A DNA stretch of 64,000 nt from Norana najaformis (taxonomy: Eukaryota; Annelida; Clitellata; Crassiclitellata; Hormogastridae), in contig OZ029915.1 in NCBI GenBank assembly GCA_964023275.1, forward strand, positions 14,142,712 through 14,206,711. Direction: 5' to 3'. Positions 48,480-61,400 of the stretch are shown piece by piece. The notes beneath the pieces are model-generated. The model saw nothing but the letters and a program-made list of their open reading frames with translations, did no database searches and was not told the DNA's origin. The stretch's first letter is position 1; every line of letters starts with the position of its first letter. The translations under genes were made by a program, and so were the position numbers.

Positions 48480-49215
48480 TGGATATTGTACATGGAACCA
48501 ATGTTGGGCAAACATCAGAATTCTCATGTCCATTTTATTTTACCTGGGTCATGGTACTGCTTTTTCAATTCAGTCATATGCGCTACTGCTGTATGATATC
48601 AAAAACATTTTCTGTCCTGGGTTGAATGTAAATTCATGTAGAATCTTAGACTGCCCATTGTGGGTTATCTGCATCTTTTCTTTTGCTCCTTTTGACTGTG
48701 ATATTGAAATAAATCCTGGACCAGTTAGATTTCAAAGTCTGAATATTGTCAATTAAACATTTGCTCTCTTTAAAATAAAGCTGCAGCCCTACTAATTTTC
48801 ATTATGAGCATTCAATACATACAGTATACCTGCTCTTAATGAGATTTGGCTTCAAAATATTGATTCATTGGCATTTATTTCTGACCTCTCTCTCTGCCCA
48901 CCTTCTCTACCCTAAATACTTTGGTGAGTGGTAAAATGGGGGACTTGCTTTTCCTTTCAAGTCATATCTCCCACTGCACAGATTCACTCTGCCTATTCCA
49001 GCACCCAAGTCATTTGAGGTGCTGGATACTACTGTCATTTCTGGCAACCAACAGGTATTATCCACCATACCTCTCTTTGACTGATTTTCTTGGTGAATTT
49101 CAGTGGCTGCTTGAATATTTGATTTCTTCCCTTCTGAAATAGTTATTATGGGTGACTTTAATATTCATCTTGATGTGGCTAGTCATTGTTCTTCAGCATT
49201 TCTTGATATGTTAGA
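48480..49215 (+). mobile_element. LINE A, second copy: 2A-like motif and endonuclease start
   Basis: A 76-codon frame (48526-48756) ends with FAPFDCDIEINPGPVRFQSL. DIEINPGP (48700-48723) fits the D-(V/I)-E-x-N-P-G-P rule of 2A-like ribosome-skipping peptides found at the N terminus of some invertebrate CR1/L2-type LINEs. Decayed endonuclease sequence follows, with MGDFNIHLDVASH at about 49148. It aligns with 30140-30324 plus 34301-34760. Confidence 0.75.
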
Positions 49216-51159
49216 CATCATGTAACAAATTTCACAGTATTATTAATAATAACAATAGGTTTTATTATAGGTCCACATGAAAGACACATGAAAGAATTGA
49301 TTTTACGTAATCCACAAGTCATTACAGGTTGAATATAAAGCTATGAAATAATCCAACCTGCTGTAATTTGCTGTTTTAGAAAATGGGAATACAGTGCTCA
49401 TCACAGGTTATAGGATGAAAGGGAGACATGAAGTACAGACAGGGTTCTGCAGATTAGAGAGTGGTCGGGGCAGAGACGGTCATTTGATAGATGGAGGCAA
49501 AAGACAAAAGGCAAAAGAAAGAAGTCAAAAAGGGAAAAAGTTGGACAGAGGTGAAATCCTAAACCATACAGTCAAGCGGCAACATCTAGAGAGCTGAAAG
49601 ATTAATTAACAAGTGCGTCTCGTAAATGGGTGGAACACGCGTAGTCACTGACTGGAGCAAATTGCTAATTAAGTTGTTTTGCAGAGGTCACTGTAAATAA
49701 CATTGTACAGTCACCGGATCTAAGTATAGACTGAAGCGTCAGGCTAGTCGTTGTACTATGGATTGTTTACGTTTGTAGACAGATATGGCCAAGCACATGG
49801 CCAATTCATTCAGTGTACATTTGAACGTAGCAGACTACAGATGTCATGTTTTTAAGGAGTGTTTGATTACTTCAAAAAAACAAAATTTGCATCTTTTTTC
49901 ATAAGAACTTTTATACACTGCTAAAAGGGAGTTTAAGAGATTTGAGGCTGAACTTTTCTTACTATTGAAATGATGTAGATTAACATAAAGCCCCTGGATT
50001 ATCGATACACAAAATCAAGTGAATTATTGTATCAATATTTAATAAACAATGTCAAATTTACGAAAATGAAAGGAAATGTTCAAATATGAAAGAGATAAAT
50101 ATGCACACTAGAACAAGACTATTATATTATACTGTAAAAGACAAAGGACCACATGCAAAGTGGATTGACTAAATTCACAGAAACTTCTGGTAATACTGTT
50201 CATTCTGTTTAAACGTGGATTAATGTCAAGACCATGTAGATTATCATTAAATGTACAGAACAGAAGATTATTTTGTTATCCTATTAGTAGGCTACAGTGG
50301 ACTTTGAGAGAAATGAGTCTGAGGTGTTTGTATGAACAAGAATTGATATCGTAATGGCACAATCATGCTGGCAAGGCAGACCTTAGTACAGCTTACAAGT
50401 TTCTAAATTCTCAGTTAAGAGGGTGGTGTTCTTGGAAGTGATGCATGATGCCACCACATACAACCAACATCTTTATCAATTACTGTATACAACAAATATG
50501 TCTAAATGATCTAAGATCTTTGCTACTAGTGCCTCAGCTTATGTAGTATGAAACTATTACAATGGCCATCTGACTTCTGACCCTTTTCAAGTTTTTACAT
50601 TTCCCAGCTTAGCTTTTCATCGGTTTACTCCTGCTCCCTTATCTTTATCTATGTTCTGGCGTCTTCTTAAAGCGAACACCTCCATTTAAGCACACACATC
50701 AATTTTCTTCAATTCCAGATTTAGACATCATACTTGCTTAATTAGTTGTAGAAATTTGTTACACGTAACGATAAGCATTATATGTCTGTATGCTGCTATT
50801 TTGAAAGATTATGTGCAATTAAATAGTTTTATAAAGGCAAAATGTACAGATACATACATGTAAGCATACATGCATTTTACCCATCCTACATGTCTTCCTT
50901 TCTCCTTCTCATATTATGACAGGCATATGCTCATTAGTTATGTCGTTATTAATGACAGTCCAGCCTTACGTATTAATTACATAGTTCAAACAAGTTTAAC
51001 CAGATGAATAAGTGAATAGTTCAAACAAGCTATATAACTAAATCGACCCTTTTATTAAGTTAATATCATTGTTATGTTGTCCTCGTTTAACTAGTAGCAC
51101 TTACCTGTAGTCCATTTCAAATTAGATCTGGCTTTATTTGTGCAAAACAGTGCAAAGTA
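49216..51159. other. Intergenic, nothing recognised
   Basis: About 1.9 kb without a coding match or a repeat shared with the rest of the window. Confidence 0.4.
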
Positions 51160-51340
51160 AGTAACCTAAAGCTGAGTGGTGAAAATGAAAGGACATCTTG
51201 GACTTGGTGTCATATTGGAGTCCCTATCTCTTGGTCTCGTATTGCAGACTCGAGGTCTTGGTCTTATCGAAGATTACTAGGCAAACGTCTTGGTCTCGTC
51301 TCAGGGTCAAGGGTCTCATGGGCATCCCTGCGTGACACAG
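51160..51340. repeat. Degenerate TCTTGGTCTCGT-type repeat
   Basis: CTTGGTCTCGT or a close variant occurs three to four times (51170-51310) at uneven spacing. This looks like part of a simple dispersed repeat. Class unknown. Confidence 0.4.
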
Positions 51341-52343
51341 ATGTATTGCTGCCATTGGAAGCGTTTTTTACATAATAACATGCAAGAGAACTGAACCCGT
51401 TTCATTTTGTCACCCTCTGCCAAATAACTTAAATGTATACATCATTTGAAAGGTCACTGTCTGCTCTTTTAAAATATTTAACTGACAGTTATTCTCTAAG
51501 GAGCTGGTGAATAAGGTGGCTTTATTTAAGGGTTATAAATATGGGTCATGATAAACATATTTACATGTCAAGTAAAGCATTGTGCAATATAAAAGCAGTC
51601 ATTCTAGTGGACAGTTCTGTCACTCAAGCAATGGAACCAATCAAGTGAAGTGTAATACAAAATATATTATCACTGTCTGTGTTGTTAGTGATTCAATCAA
51701 ATTTCCAGCATACTTCAGACTTGTAAGTTTTTTCCAGTGTTGGCATAGGCATATTTATCCTGTTGTTCCCAGAATATGTCACTGCATCACAAGTACTGAT
51801 TGCTAAGGATGTAACTTGTCCCACCAACAATCGCATATTTCTCACAATTGTAAATTGACAGTCATGATGTTCAACTGACAATATCTCCAGAACTACTTAG
51901 AATATACATATAAATGATATATCATTTTAAATAGAATCTAAAGCACTATTTCACTAAATAAATATATGAAAATGTGAAATATCTGACTTAATGCTCATTT
52001 ATTAGAGCCGATCACATTTTGCTTTCATGTTTTGGTGACCATTATTTTACCAAAAAGATACACAAACCACAGATGGCTCTTCAGCTATGTGTTGATTATG
52101 TTAGCTGGCATTATAAACTCATTTTCAGATGCTAAGGTAATTGTCTCTTTCTTATGTTTTTGAAAGTTTTCTAACATGTACCAAGTTCTGCATGGTCACC
52201 ATTTTGTTGATATTCAGAGAGTGACAACAGCAAAAAATATCCAAATTCAGTATATCAAACTTACTAAAAGCCAATTATTTGACACAGAGATCAGTACTTT
52301 GTTTAAATTTAGAATAGTACAAGTTCTGCATGGCTGCTATTTG
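51341..52343. other. Intergenic, nothing recognised
   Basis: AT-rich, without coding signal. Confidence 0.35.
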
Positions 52344-52351
52344 TTTTAAAG

Positions 52352-52799
52352 CAGTGCTTTCCAACCTTTTTCCGACCACGACACCCTTCCTAAAAGCCAT
52401 TCACCAGACGGCACACTGCATTTATGGCACTTATTATATATATATACTTATTCTAGATAAAGCAACGTTTAATAAGTAAGTAAGTATATTCTTTATTAAC
52501 CAGTAGCTAATCGCACATCGGTTTACAAGTATTGCAGAACACAAGAAAAACTTATTAATATGCATACAATATCCTAATAATAAAACATTTACTCATTAAA
52601 TTATCAGAGGGAGGAATAATACGATCAGCCTGGCAAGAAATTGTACTTGATTAATTTATCATTCTGGGATAGTGCTTATAGTCTGATTGAGTATTATTAT
52701 TGTCATTTAAACTTTTGATTTCTGGCATTCAGCCACGGCACACTTCTACCGCGCTCACAGCACACTTGTGTGCCATGGCACACAGGTTGGGGAGCACTG
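52352..52799. mobile_element. hAT MITE with 8-bp target duplication
   Basis: The left end CAGTGCTTTCCAACC and the right end read inward CAGTGCTCCCCAACC match at 13 of 15 bases. TTTTAAAG stands directly outside both ends (52344-52351 and 52800-52807), a perfect 8-bp target duplication. CAGTG-type ends with 8-bp duplications define the hAT superfamily. No ORF is present. About 270 internal bases (52440-52710), with an AAGTAAGTAAGTATATTC stretch, look like a foreign insertion. Confidence 0.88.
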
Positions 52800-53039
52800 T
52801 TTTAAAGCAACAGTGGCAAACAAAATATTTGAATTCTGCTTTCAAATTCATTAGAAGCCGAGTTTTGGACACCAAGTTTCTTCATTAATTTTTATTAAAC
52901 ATGTTCTAACTACACGGTCTCCATTTTCTTTTTATAGATGTGGTGCATAAAATGTCAAAAGCTATTGTGGCAAACAAACTCTTCAGAATCAGCAAGACAA
53001 CATCATGCTGAAAAAGTTTTGCCAACTTTTCCTAAAAAA

Positions 53040-53315
53040 TTCTTCATAAACTTTTTAGAGCCACACATCTGGTAATTTGTCCTAGTCTATTCCAGAGTTT
53101 AGGACTAGCAACCAAATGGCTTGCCAATGAAGAGCCATGTTTCCAGAACCACTTCTCTTGAAAGATCTTGCTGTTGAGCTCCCCTTATGATTAAAGCAGA
53201 TGCATTATTAATTAAACTCTTCTGTGTTTTGCCGAGGCTGGTTTTGGACCACTTCTGATTAGATATCTTGGTGATGAGCTATATAAATTATGCACTGCAT
53301 TGCATTGCTTTGCTC
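53040..53315. mobile_element. LINE 3' debris, both orientations
   Basis: On the minus strand 53105-53080 reads PKLWNRLGQ, a LINE C-terminal block. At 53268-53312 TGATGAGCTATATAAATTAT and GCACTGCATTGCATTGC resemble a LINE 3' end with a (TTGCA)n tail; 62360-62400 has the same words. Confidence 0.45.
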
Positions 53316-55432
53316 TCAGTGTCTGGTTTGAGTCTCCTGCTGAAGTAAAACTTTTAAAAATGAAAGCTATTTCATGCAAATCTCCTAAAACAAGGCTAGC
53401 AATAATATCAGCCAAATAATGAGAAACTAACAATAATGTTGCAAACTCCATAGAAAGGCACTCTGAACAGAGTATCAACAACATAAACAACTATTGGTCA
53501 ACCAAACCGTTAAGACAACTGAGGCTAGTTAATACAACTAACTTAGTTTTGAGCCACTGCTAAGCTTCAGAATATATTTCTGTAACAAGATGTACTACTA
53601 TTTTCTATTACAGATTCAACATCCATGTATTAAAATCACAAGTCATTGGAATGTCCTTACTTATCAATCTGATCTTCACAGAATCAACAGAATTTCACTA
53701 GTGGCTTTTACATCATACTTTGGTTGTCCAAGTTCTTTCTGCTTTCTTCTTACAGCTTGGACTGTTGCAGATGCGGTTTCAGGTACTTATAAGACTCGTG
53801 AACCTAAAAATATTTTTAAAAGGTACATTTACTGTGTAAGCCCAGTATATTTTGAATAAATTAAACTAAATGAAAAATTGAACAACGACTTAGCTACAAA
53901 AGCACGAGCTGTGACCAGTAGATTCAAAGAGCAACCAGTGACCACGCAGTGCAGTACCTTGTTGCTTCATGCTTGTACAGCCAACAACCGTCCACAGTAC
54001 ACAAGGTAATGCATATTGGCCAACCATCTTATCTTTCATCTTTGCTCACCCCTCCGATTCACAAATACGACACTCGCTTGTTGGGTGCTTTAACTCTTAT
54101 TTTACCTCAATCCAGAATGCTATCCAGTTCCCAGGCTTCTGGGTCATATATTACGGACATCCACAAAGAGGGGGAGGGGTCACCTTGAAGTGGACAGGGA
54201 GGCATGTCCAATGCAGATGCCCATCTCTACATTTTGTATGTACGGTTGTGTCAGTACAGCCTGTGCCTTAAAAACTAACTTCAGTCAGACAGCGTCTGTA
54301 ATACATTGGATGCAATTTAGAGTCCCTCTGCTAGATGCAGCAGTTTAAAAGTATCCTACCCTGTAGCACAGTTAGCCCTGCAAGATCACCAAAGTAGCCT
54401 ATTCTAGGTAGAGTGCTCCACTGGAGTGTGGACATTCACAAAAGGGGTGGGGCAGGCTAATACCATATGTGGATAAATACAGAGAAGGTGAGGAAGGAGT
54501 TCAAAGTAGGTCATTTTTTGAGGAAGTCCTTTATGGACAACCCCTTTCTCGATTGCTGGTCCGTGTTTCTGAAATTGACTGTCCATTTCTGTCCACTCTG
54601 AAAGTTATCTGACATTGTTTACGTCTAGACTAAAATCTTTTTGGACTGACTATCTTCCACAGGCCATCTTCTAGTCTTTGAGACGCTGTGGATATCTTGA
54701 CTGGTTCTGTCCAAAGGATTATGATTTCTGAATGCAGCTTTGCTTGGAAGCAACCATTGACTGATGCTTTGTGCATTATGATATTGGCACTAAAGAAGTT
54801 TCCAGATTAGGTTACATTAGAAAATAACAACCGATCCTGATTCCGCTTAACTTCAGTTTTGGGAACCATTGTTTGCAATGTGATAAGGCCCTAAGAAACG
54901 CATAGTTAGAGGCTTTCAAATGTGTTATATAAAAATCCAGTTGCTGGTACATGATATATGCCATCTGATGCTATGTTAAACCTCTTTAGTGCAAGAAAAA
55001 TCTTTAGTGCCACCCCATACTTTTAGCTGAATTTGACATAAAACTTTCAAGTTTCTTATATGTTTCTTCAAATTATGATGCTAAAGAAATTCTATGGTCA
55101 GATTTGTCTTAGCACTGGTCTGGCCCAGTCATTGCACCACCTGGCCACAAAAGCCAAACCTTTTTACCTCCGATTCATGTTTGACACCTGACATGTTAAA
55201 CTCTTATCTGCACCACCTGGCCACCAACTCAAACGATTTGCACCATCTGGCCACCAAACTTTACCAAACCATGTTAAGCAATTAAGCACCTTGTGCATGA
55301 TGGGCATAATCCTGTATTGTCACAGATTAGCTTAGATGCGCAATACATCTTTAATATACGTACATACTGCTTTTCTCTGACTGATGATGTCATGTGTTGA
55401 GAGAGTAAACAGTGCAAAAGATATGCTGTGTT
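53316..55432. other. Intergenic 3' of ACOX, nothing firm
   Basis: There is a copy of the GCATTATGATATTGGCAC repeat at 54765-54830 (see 655-740). At 55134, 55208 and 55237 are three copies of GCACCACCTGGCCACCAA or a close variant. A missing last exon of ACOX could lie here but was not identified. Confidence 0.35.
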
Positions 55433-58400
55433 TTAATATATTATATTACATTGAATCACTTGATCCAACAACTTTATCCTAGCACCAAGGCAACCCGTGC
55501 CTTGGATCACCTCAGACTTGTTGAGTGGAGACTTTGTTGCCCATTTATACAGGTTTTCGTAGACATTTCCATCATAACGTCCGAGAATGCTGCCGAGCAG
55601 GTGGTCAGTAAAGTCAAACGAATCCACAAGGCCAACAGCATTTGGACGAATCTCAGCCAACAGACTGAGAATCCTTTCATTGACAATGTCCAGCTGCCGA
55701 GAACTCAGATAACCATCCTAGACACAAGACAGTTTCAAAGAATCTACTGCAATAACATCCAGACACATGCACCAATATATATTTTCACTTCATTGTTATT
55801 CTTCCTGCATGTAAATCTCCCAATACACGTTCTTTATAGCTATACACTTTATTATTATTATTCTTTCTGTATTTTTGTACAGCTGCTTTTTAATGATGAT
55901 GCATCAATCAATTGTGCAAAGCAGTTGCATGCGAAGAAATTCCTTGAGGTTTTTGCCAGTGGCCATCAAACGGGAGGCCTCAAGCCATATCCACTGCATT
56001 GCAAGGTGAATATTCAACCAACTGACCACCTTGTCACGCAGTTAATCTCTAATTTACAATATTTAACTTAATGCTATTATTAAAAGAAACTCACAGCCAG
56101 GAAGTCTGCTGCATTAGTTGATATGCCAAAGGCAGCATACAGTTCAAACAGCAGAAGCAGCACAGCGGACATGTTCGCATCCGAAAGATTGGATATTTTT
56201 TCAACAAATGCTTCAACCACATACAGATGACAGTGTGCCTACAAATGTAAAATACATAGCAAACTACTACAGTTTTCTAGAAAAATTTGACAAAGTCTCT
56301 GCTCATGCAAAAACATTACAAAGACACAGGGAAGAAACAAGAACCTGGTCTAAGGCTACACGACTGTCCAGTGAATCCCTTGTTCAACTGGGCATACCAG
56401 CACAGAAGAATCACTCCTTACAGTGAAACCTTGTTACGATGTAGAAGGAGTAACATATGCTCCCTTAATAAACATGTCAGATAATGTGTAGGCTAACATT
56501 TTTCAAATACTGTACCATTACTTTGTCACCTAAACTTCAAATTCTGTATGTGCTTTGACGGTAAAATAAGAACCACAACTGGCTCACACTAAAACCAAAC
56601 CTACACCTAATTTGATTTCCTGATTGCTAACCTCAGCTAATCCTATAACTTAGAGAGCAACAAAATCATAAAAAACACAGGTATCAGTACAAGGCTTTCC
56701 AAATCAAACCCCTTTAAACTGGTTGAATGTAACAAAGACAGTTCACAGCGGATGAACAAAGCATCCACAAGAGTACAATTATAGAACACCAGAGACCATA
56801 TCCACTTCTTACTAATAAAGAAAAATAGGACCATCTCTTTACAAGACTGCTTCCAAAAGCATAAAGACAAAGAAAATCATTAGCATCATGAGAGGCATAG
56901 ATGCAGTCTACACAAGGCCCAAGTACACGTGCATCCCTTTTCAGCAAAGCACCTAGATTCTATAGCACACCTGCGCTGCTGCTGCAAATTCCACTGAAGT
57001 GAAGTTCCATGCTTCATAAGCCTCTTTTCCTTCAGCCTGAAGTTTTGTATATTTCTTATACGCTCTGGAAATCAACCTAAAGCACAGAAACACACACAAC
57101 TACAACACATAAAAGTGTTCACCATTGCATGAAAAGTTCCAGTACCAATCTGTCCCTTAACTGACAACCACATTCATGATATGAATGAGAGCTAAGTCAC
57201 TTTCTAATACTATAGGGCAGAAATACTGATCTGTACAATGCAAATCAAATAGAACCTAAAAAGTCAAAAACCTAAAAATTAACAAAGAGTAAATAAACAT
57301 TCTGACTTATCTGATGTTATTAGATGAACATACTGATACATGGAATTACTAAAAAGTGAAGTAAAAAATCGGCATGATTGTAAATTTCTGGATGACTACA
57401 AGAAGCAGTGGAATCATTAAGCTTCTGTGCACCTCTGTTACATCAAGCCAGAAATGCCCTGAAGACAACCTTCATACCTGGTGGCCCGATGCTTGTAAGC
57501 ATCTACCAGAGCATCTATTGTCAGTCGACCTGCATCAATTGTAGAGTTCTCTTTCTGCCTCTCAGACAGGTATGAAACACTGCCCGACAGTGACTGCTGT
57601 CTTTGCTGAGATAGCTGATATGCCTTCACCAAATACCTGTAATTTTAAACAAAAGGCAGTGTTTGTTACCCTAGCTGGAGTCATGTGACACTTGATGTAC
57701 TGCATCTAGATACACAAGCAAGCATATCAGATTAAACTGTAATGAAAGCAGTATAAGTCATGGCAAATACCATATTTTTCTAACTAAAGGGCACTCCTTA
57801 CTATAAGACACAATGACGCAAAAACAGCAAAATTTTGTTTTAAGTCAACTCATAGACCTGCATTGGCTTATAGGCTGCACCCATAAAAAATTTCCACTGA
57901 GAATGCATAGAAGCACTTTTGCTAATGATGACCACAAATATATGACCATCATAAACAAATAATTGCTCAAAAATTACTTTTTGCTGAAATAAAAATATTT
58001 ATGCGCTTTTGAAATTAAAGATTTCCAACATTTGTTGTTTGCTGTTATTTGATAGTAGTAATTACTTGGTTCTCTAAATAAATCTAGCTAGCTGAAGGCA
58101 TCCAAAGATACTAGACTGATAGGCATTTAGATAAGCATTTTTAACTATTAAGTATATTATTAAATTCAGAGTTAGTTTTTTGCAATATATCAATTAAATT
58201 CCCCAAAATGTTCATTTGTCTTTGGTCATCTCTAAAAAAACACCAAAGTCCTTCTCTTCTGCAATTGCTTTGACACAGTTCCTCTAGAGCCTGTAGGAAA
58301 TCTTATGTGGGGGTCTTCACATTCTTCATCTGCGTTGTAAGTATCCTTTGCTACCTTTGGCTATTTTTGCCTTCTTAAAACTTGCAGTAATTACTCGGAA

Positions 58401-61400
58401 TTAATGCTCGTTTGGGAACTTCATGTGATCCAAGCCGGTAGGATCAAGCAAGGGGGCTCAAAGCCTTGATTTCCAGCCCCCTAGGCGCTTTTTGTGACAA
58501 GTAGGCTGTTTCAAGCACAAATGAACTGGAACAGTGGAGGCTGATCTTCACCCACTCTACTTTATGCCACACATATCCTGAAGATGAGCTCAAGACTGGG
58601 ATGGCTAACAGAGTCATAATTATAAACTGGTTACAGTTTAGTATTGCAGCCCCATGCAGTGGATCATTATTGACAGGCAATTCATGGATTCCTGCAGAGG
58701 AAGCAGCACTCCATTTTCTCTCGCAATCTGGGGTGGCCATATTGTTGATAAGTTAGTGGCTGCAAGCGGCCAGAAGCTAAAGATTACCTGTTTTGGTTAA
58801 ATTTTAATACAAATAAACATTAGTCTGTATTTTATGACTTACCAAATCCAGTAATAAACCTAGATCTACATGATTGGCAGTTGCAAGTTTAATCCAATTT
58901 AACAAAACAGACAACACTGTACATGGTCCTAAAGTAAGCCTCGTAATGCATTCACAATGCAAATGTCAATTTTAATAAATGTGATTTATTTCATTTGTTA
59001 TGATCTTTGCTAAATATAACTTATTTTAAAATTTTAAAAACTTCTGCACATAAGTTGCCTCTTTCAATAAGATACATCCCTAGAAATTCATCTAAAAAAA
59101 CCGCAACTTATAGTCCAGAAAATAAGCTATGATGAAAGCAGCCTAGGTCATGGCAGTTACAAATCATCAAGTCAATGATGAAAGCTTAGTCATAACTGGT
59201 CAGTTGTTGTAATCTAACCTTGCTGTCTGCAGGAAGAGCACAGTGTTCTCCCCTTCATAAGTGCAAGCAGCCGTTGTCTGGACATAGATTTTTGGAATGC
59301 CACTGGCATGTGAGTAGCCATGGCCACCACAAGCCAAGCGACACAGCTCTATGCCATTCATTGCGCCATTCGATGTAAACGCCTTCAAGCCAGATGATGT
59401 TGCATGAAGCTGCAACAATAGTCAATACACCACCTCAGCCACAACCATTGAGCAACATTCTTTACCAGCTACAGCTGCTGCACAAGCACATCAGAACCAA
59501 TCTTAACCCTTCAATAACACTGCCTACAGTTATGGCCAGTGATTCACACTGACATTCAACGACACTGACATATCTAACAGTTCTATCATGCATTAGGTAA
59601 TGGTGCTTGTCATTTAGACCAACTTAGCTACTTACTTTTATGTTAAAGTACATACCTTTAGAAGAGGCTAGAAGCTACTTAAATGTTACTCTTTAACTGC
59701 ATGACGTCATAGAACTAAACAAAACACTTGTAAACATCCTTGAACTTTGTTAGATCAAGAAACTTTCTAAATGTTAATCTTTGATACAAACACTACTTAA
59801 GGAAATCAAACTGTCAGTTTTAAACATTAAATCTTTTATAAGATTAAGCATTATTTCTGCCATATTTCATTTACTGACAGATGATGTTTTTGCCAAAATG
59901 TTTTTGCTACTGTGTCTGAAATACAGATGCTGCATTTTATTTTAGTGAGGTTCAATTTGGGCATAAATGAGGAATTCCAATTTTTTAAACTGAACAAACA
60001 ATTTGAAAATAAAGTAAAAACTTACAAAATACTTTATACAGCATATGTTGATCTTGGTGGAGATACAGCAAGTTAAAAATCGTTTGATTTGGGCATTTCT
60101 TACTAGGAAGGAAGCAATTTCAGGCTCAGTAGAACTCCATACATTTTCTAAATAATTAATTCTGCTGGCATTTATTTTTAAACAAAACTCCATTGTTATT
60201 TTTGATGGAAACACCATTGATTTGCCTTCCCTGCATTAAGAAAACAAACCTGTTCTGCACTGAACCCCATCCCAGTTTCTGCCATCTGACCAAAGTATAT
60301 CAGATCTTATCCAATTCCTCACCCTCAGGTGAAAGAAATCATGTAACAGAATCAGGAATAACATACTACGAATGAGATGAGATGGCTCTACCTCTGGCAG
60401 GGATTCAGTGTTGCCCTGCTGTATCTCATAATTCAACATGAAGTAGGTCTCTCTGATCTTCAGTCCAGCAAACCAATATGCATATGCACATGCAACCAAA
60501 GGAAACAACTTGTACTGCTGTGTCTGATAATCTAGAATCTGGGGCTCCAATTCACTGAAACGATATCACATTACAGACACCAATATCATCATAATTATTA
60601 TCAGCAGTATCACCTAAATCAAGTTCTATCATATTAGTAAATTTCTACATCCTAAGTTACCTAAGCAAGGTACCGGTAGGTCAAAGCCCCATGATGGGCC
60701 ATGAAAGTCATACATGGCCTGGTAGACTGGTGTTCCCTGCCTCTGATTCAACTTTGACATCTGGCATGTTAACCTCATTATTATTATTATTTCTCCAAGG
60801 TAGAAACGATCCCTCAAGAATTAGAATTAGGTTAGGAGTAGACAATGACTGATCTCTGAAAAACCAGGCCTTGTCCCAGTAGTTTTCACATGTGCCTTCA
60901 CATGCAATAGTATGGAAAGACTATGGAAAAGGAAGCGATTCTTGCATCCATCTCCAGAGACAGCTGAAATATGATGCCCAAACTGAGACACCATTTACTG
61001 GGCCAAGGGTTTCAAAGGCAATGAGAATAAAATAAAATATAGAAGCTGCATTTTCTTTTCATGTGGTTCCGTTTGGGCATAAATGAGGAATTCCAATTTT
61101 TAAACTGAACAAACAATTTGAAAATAAAGTAAAAACTTACAAAATACTTTGTACAGACCACATCTATGTTGATCTTTTGGTGGAGATACAGCAAATTAAA
61201 AATAGTTTGGTGGGCATTTCTTACTAGGAAGGAAGCAATTTCAGGCTCAGTAGAACTCCATACATTTTCTAAATAATTAATTCTGCTGGCATTTATTTCT
61301 AAACAAAACTCCATTGTTATTTTTGATGGAAACACCATTGATTTGCCTTCCCTGCATTAAGAAAACAAACCTGTTCTGCACTGAACCCCATCCCAATTTC

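Noticed and set aside
53535-53592. Possible ACOX last exon on the minus strand with an SKL triplet
   Set aside because: The frame reads ...GSKLS and then stops, so SKL is not terminal, and the upstream acceptor has no pyrimidine tract.
54000-54270. LINE endonuclease fragment (RGGGV)
   Set aside because: A single short match without the flanking endonuclease boxes.
55412-56071. 219-codon plus-strand open frame
   Set aside because: It overlaps two ACOX exons on the opposite strand and has no motif of its own.
58444-58740. 98-codon minus-strand frame in an ACOX intron
   Set aside because: No recognisable motif and it lies in a TIR-like segment; treated as chance.
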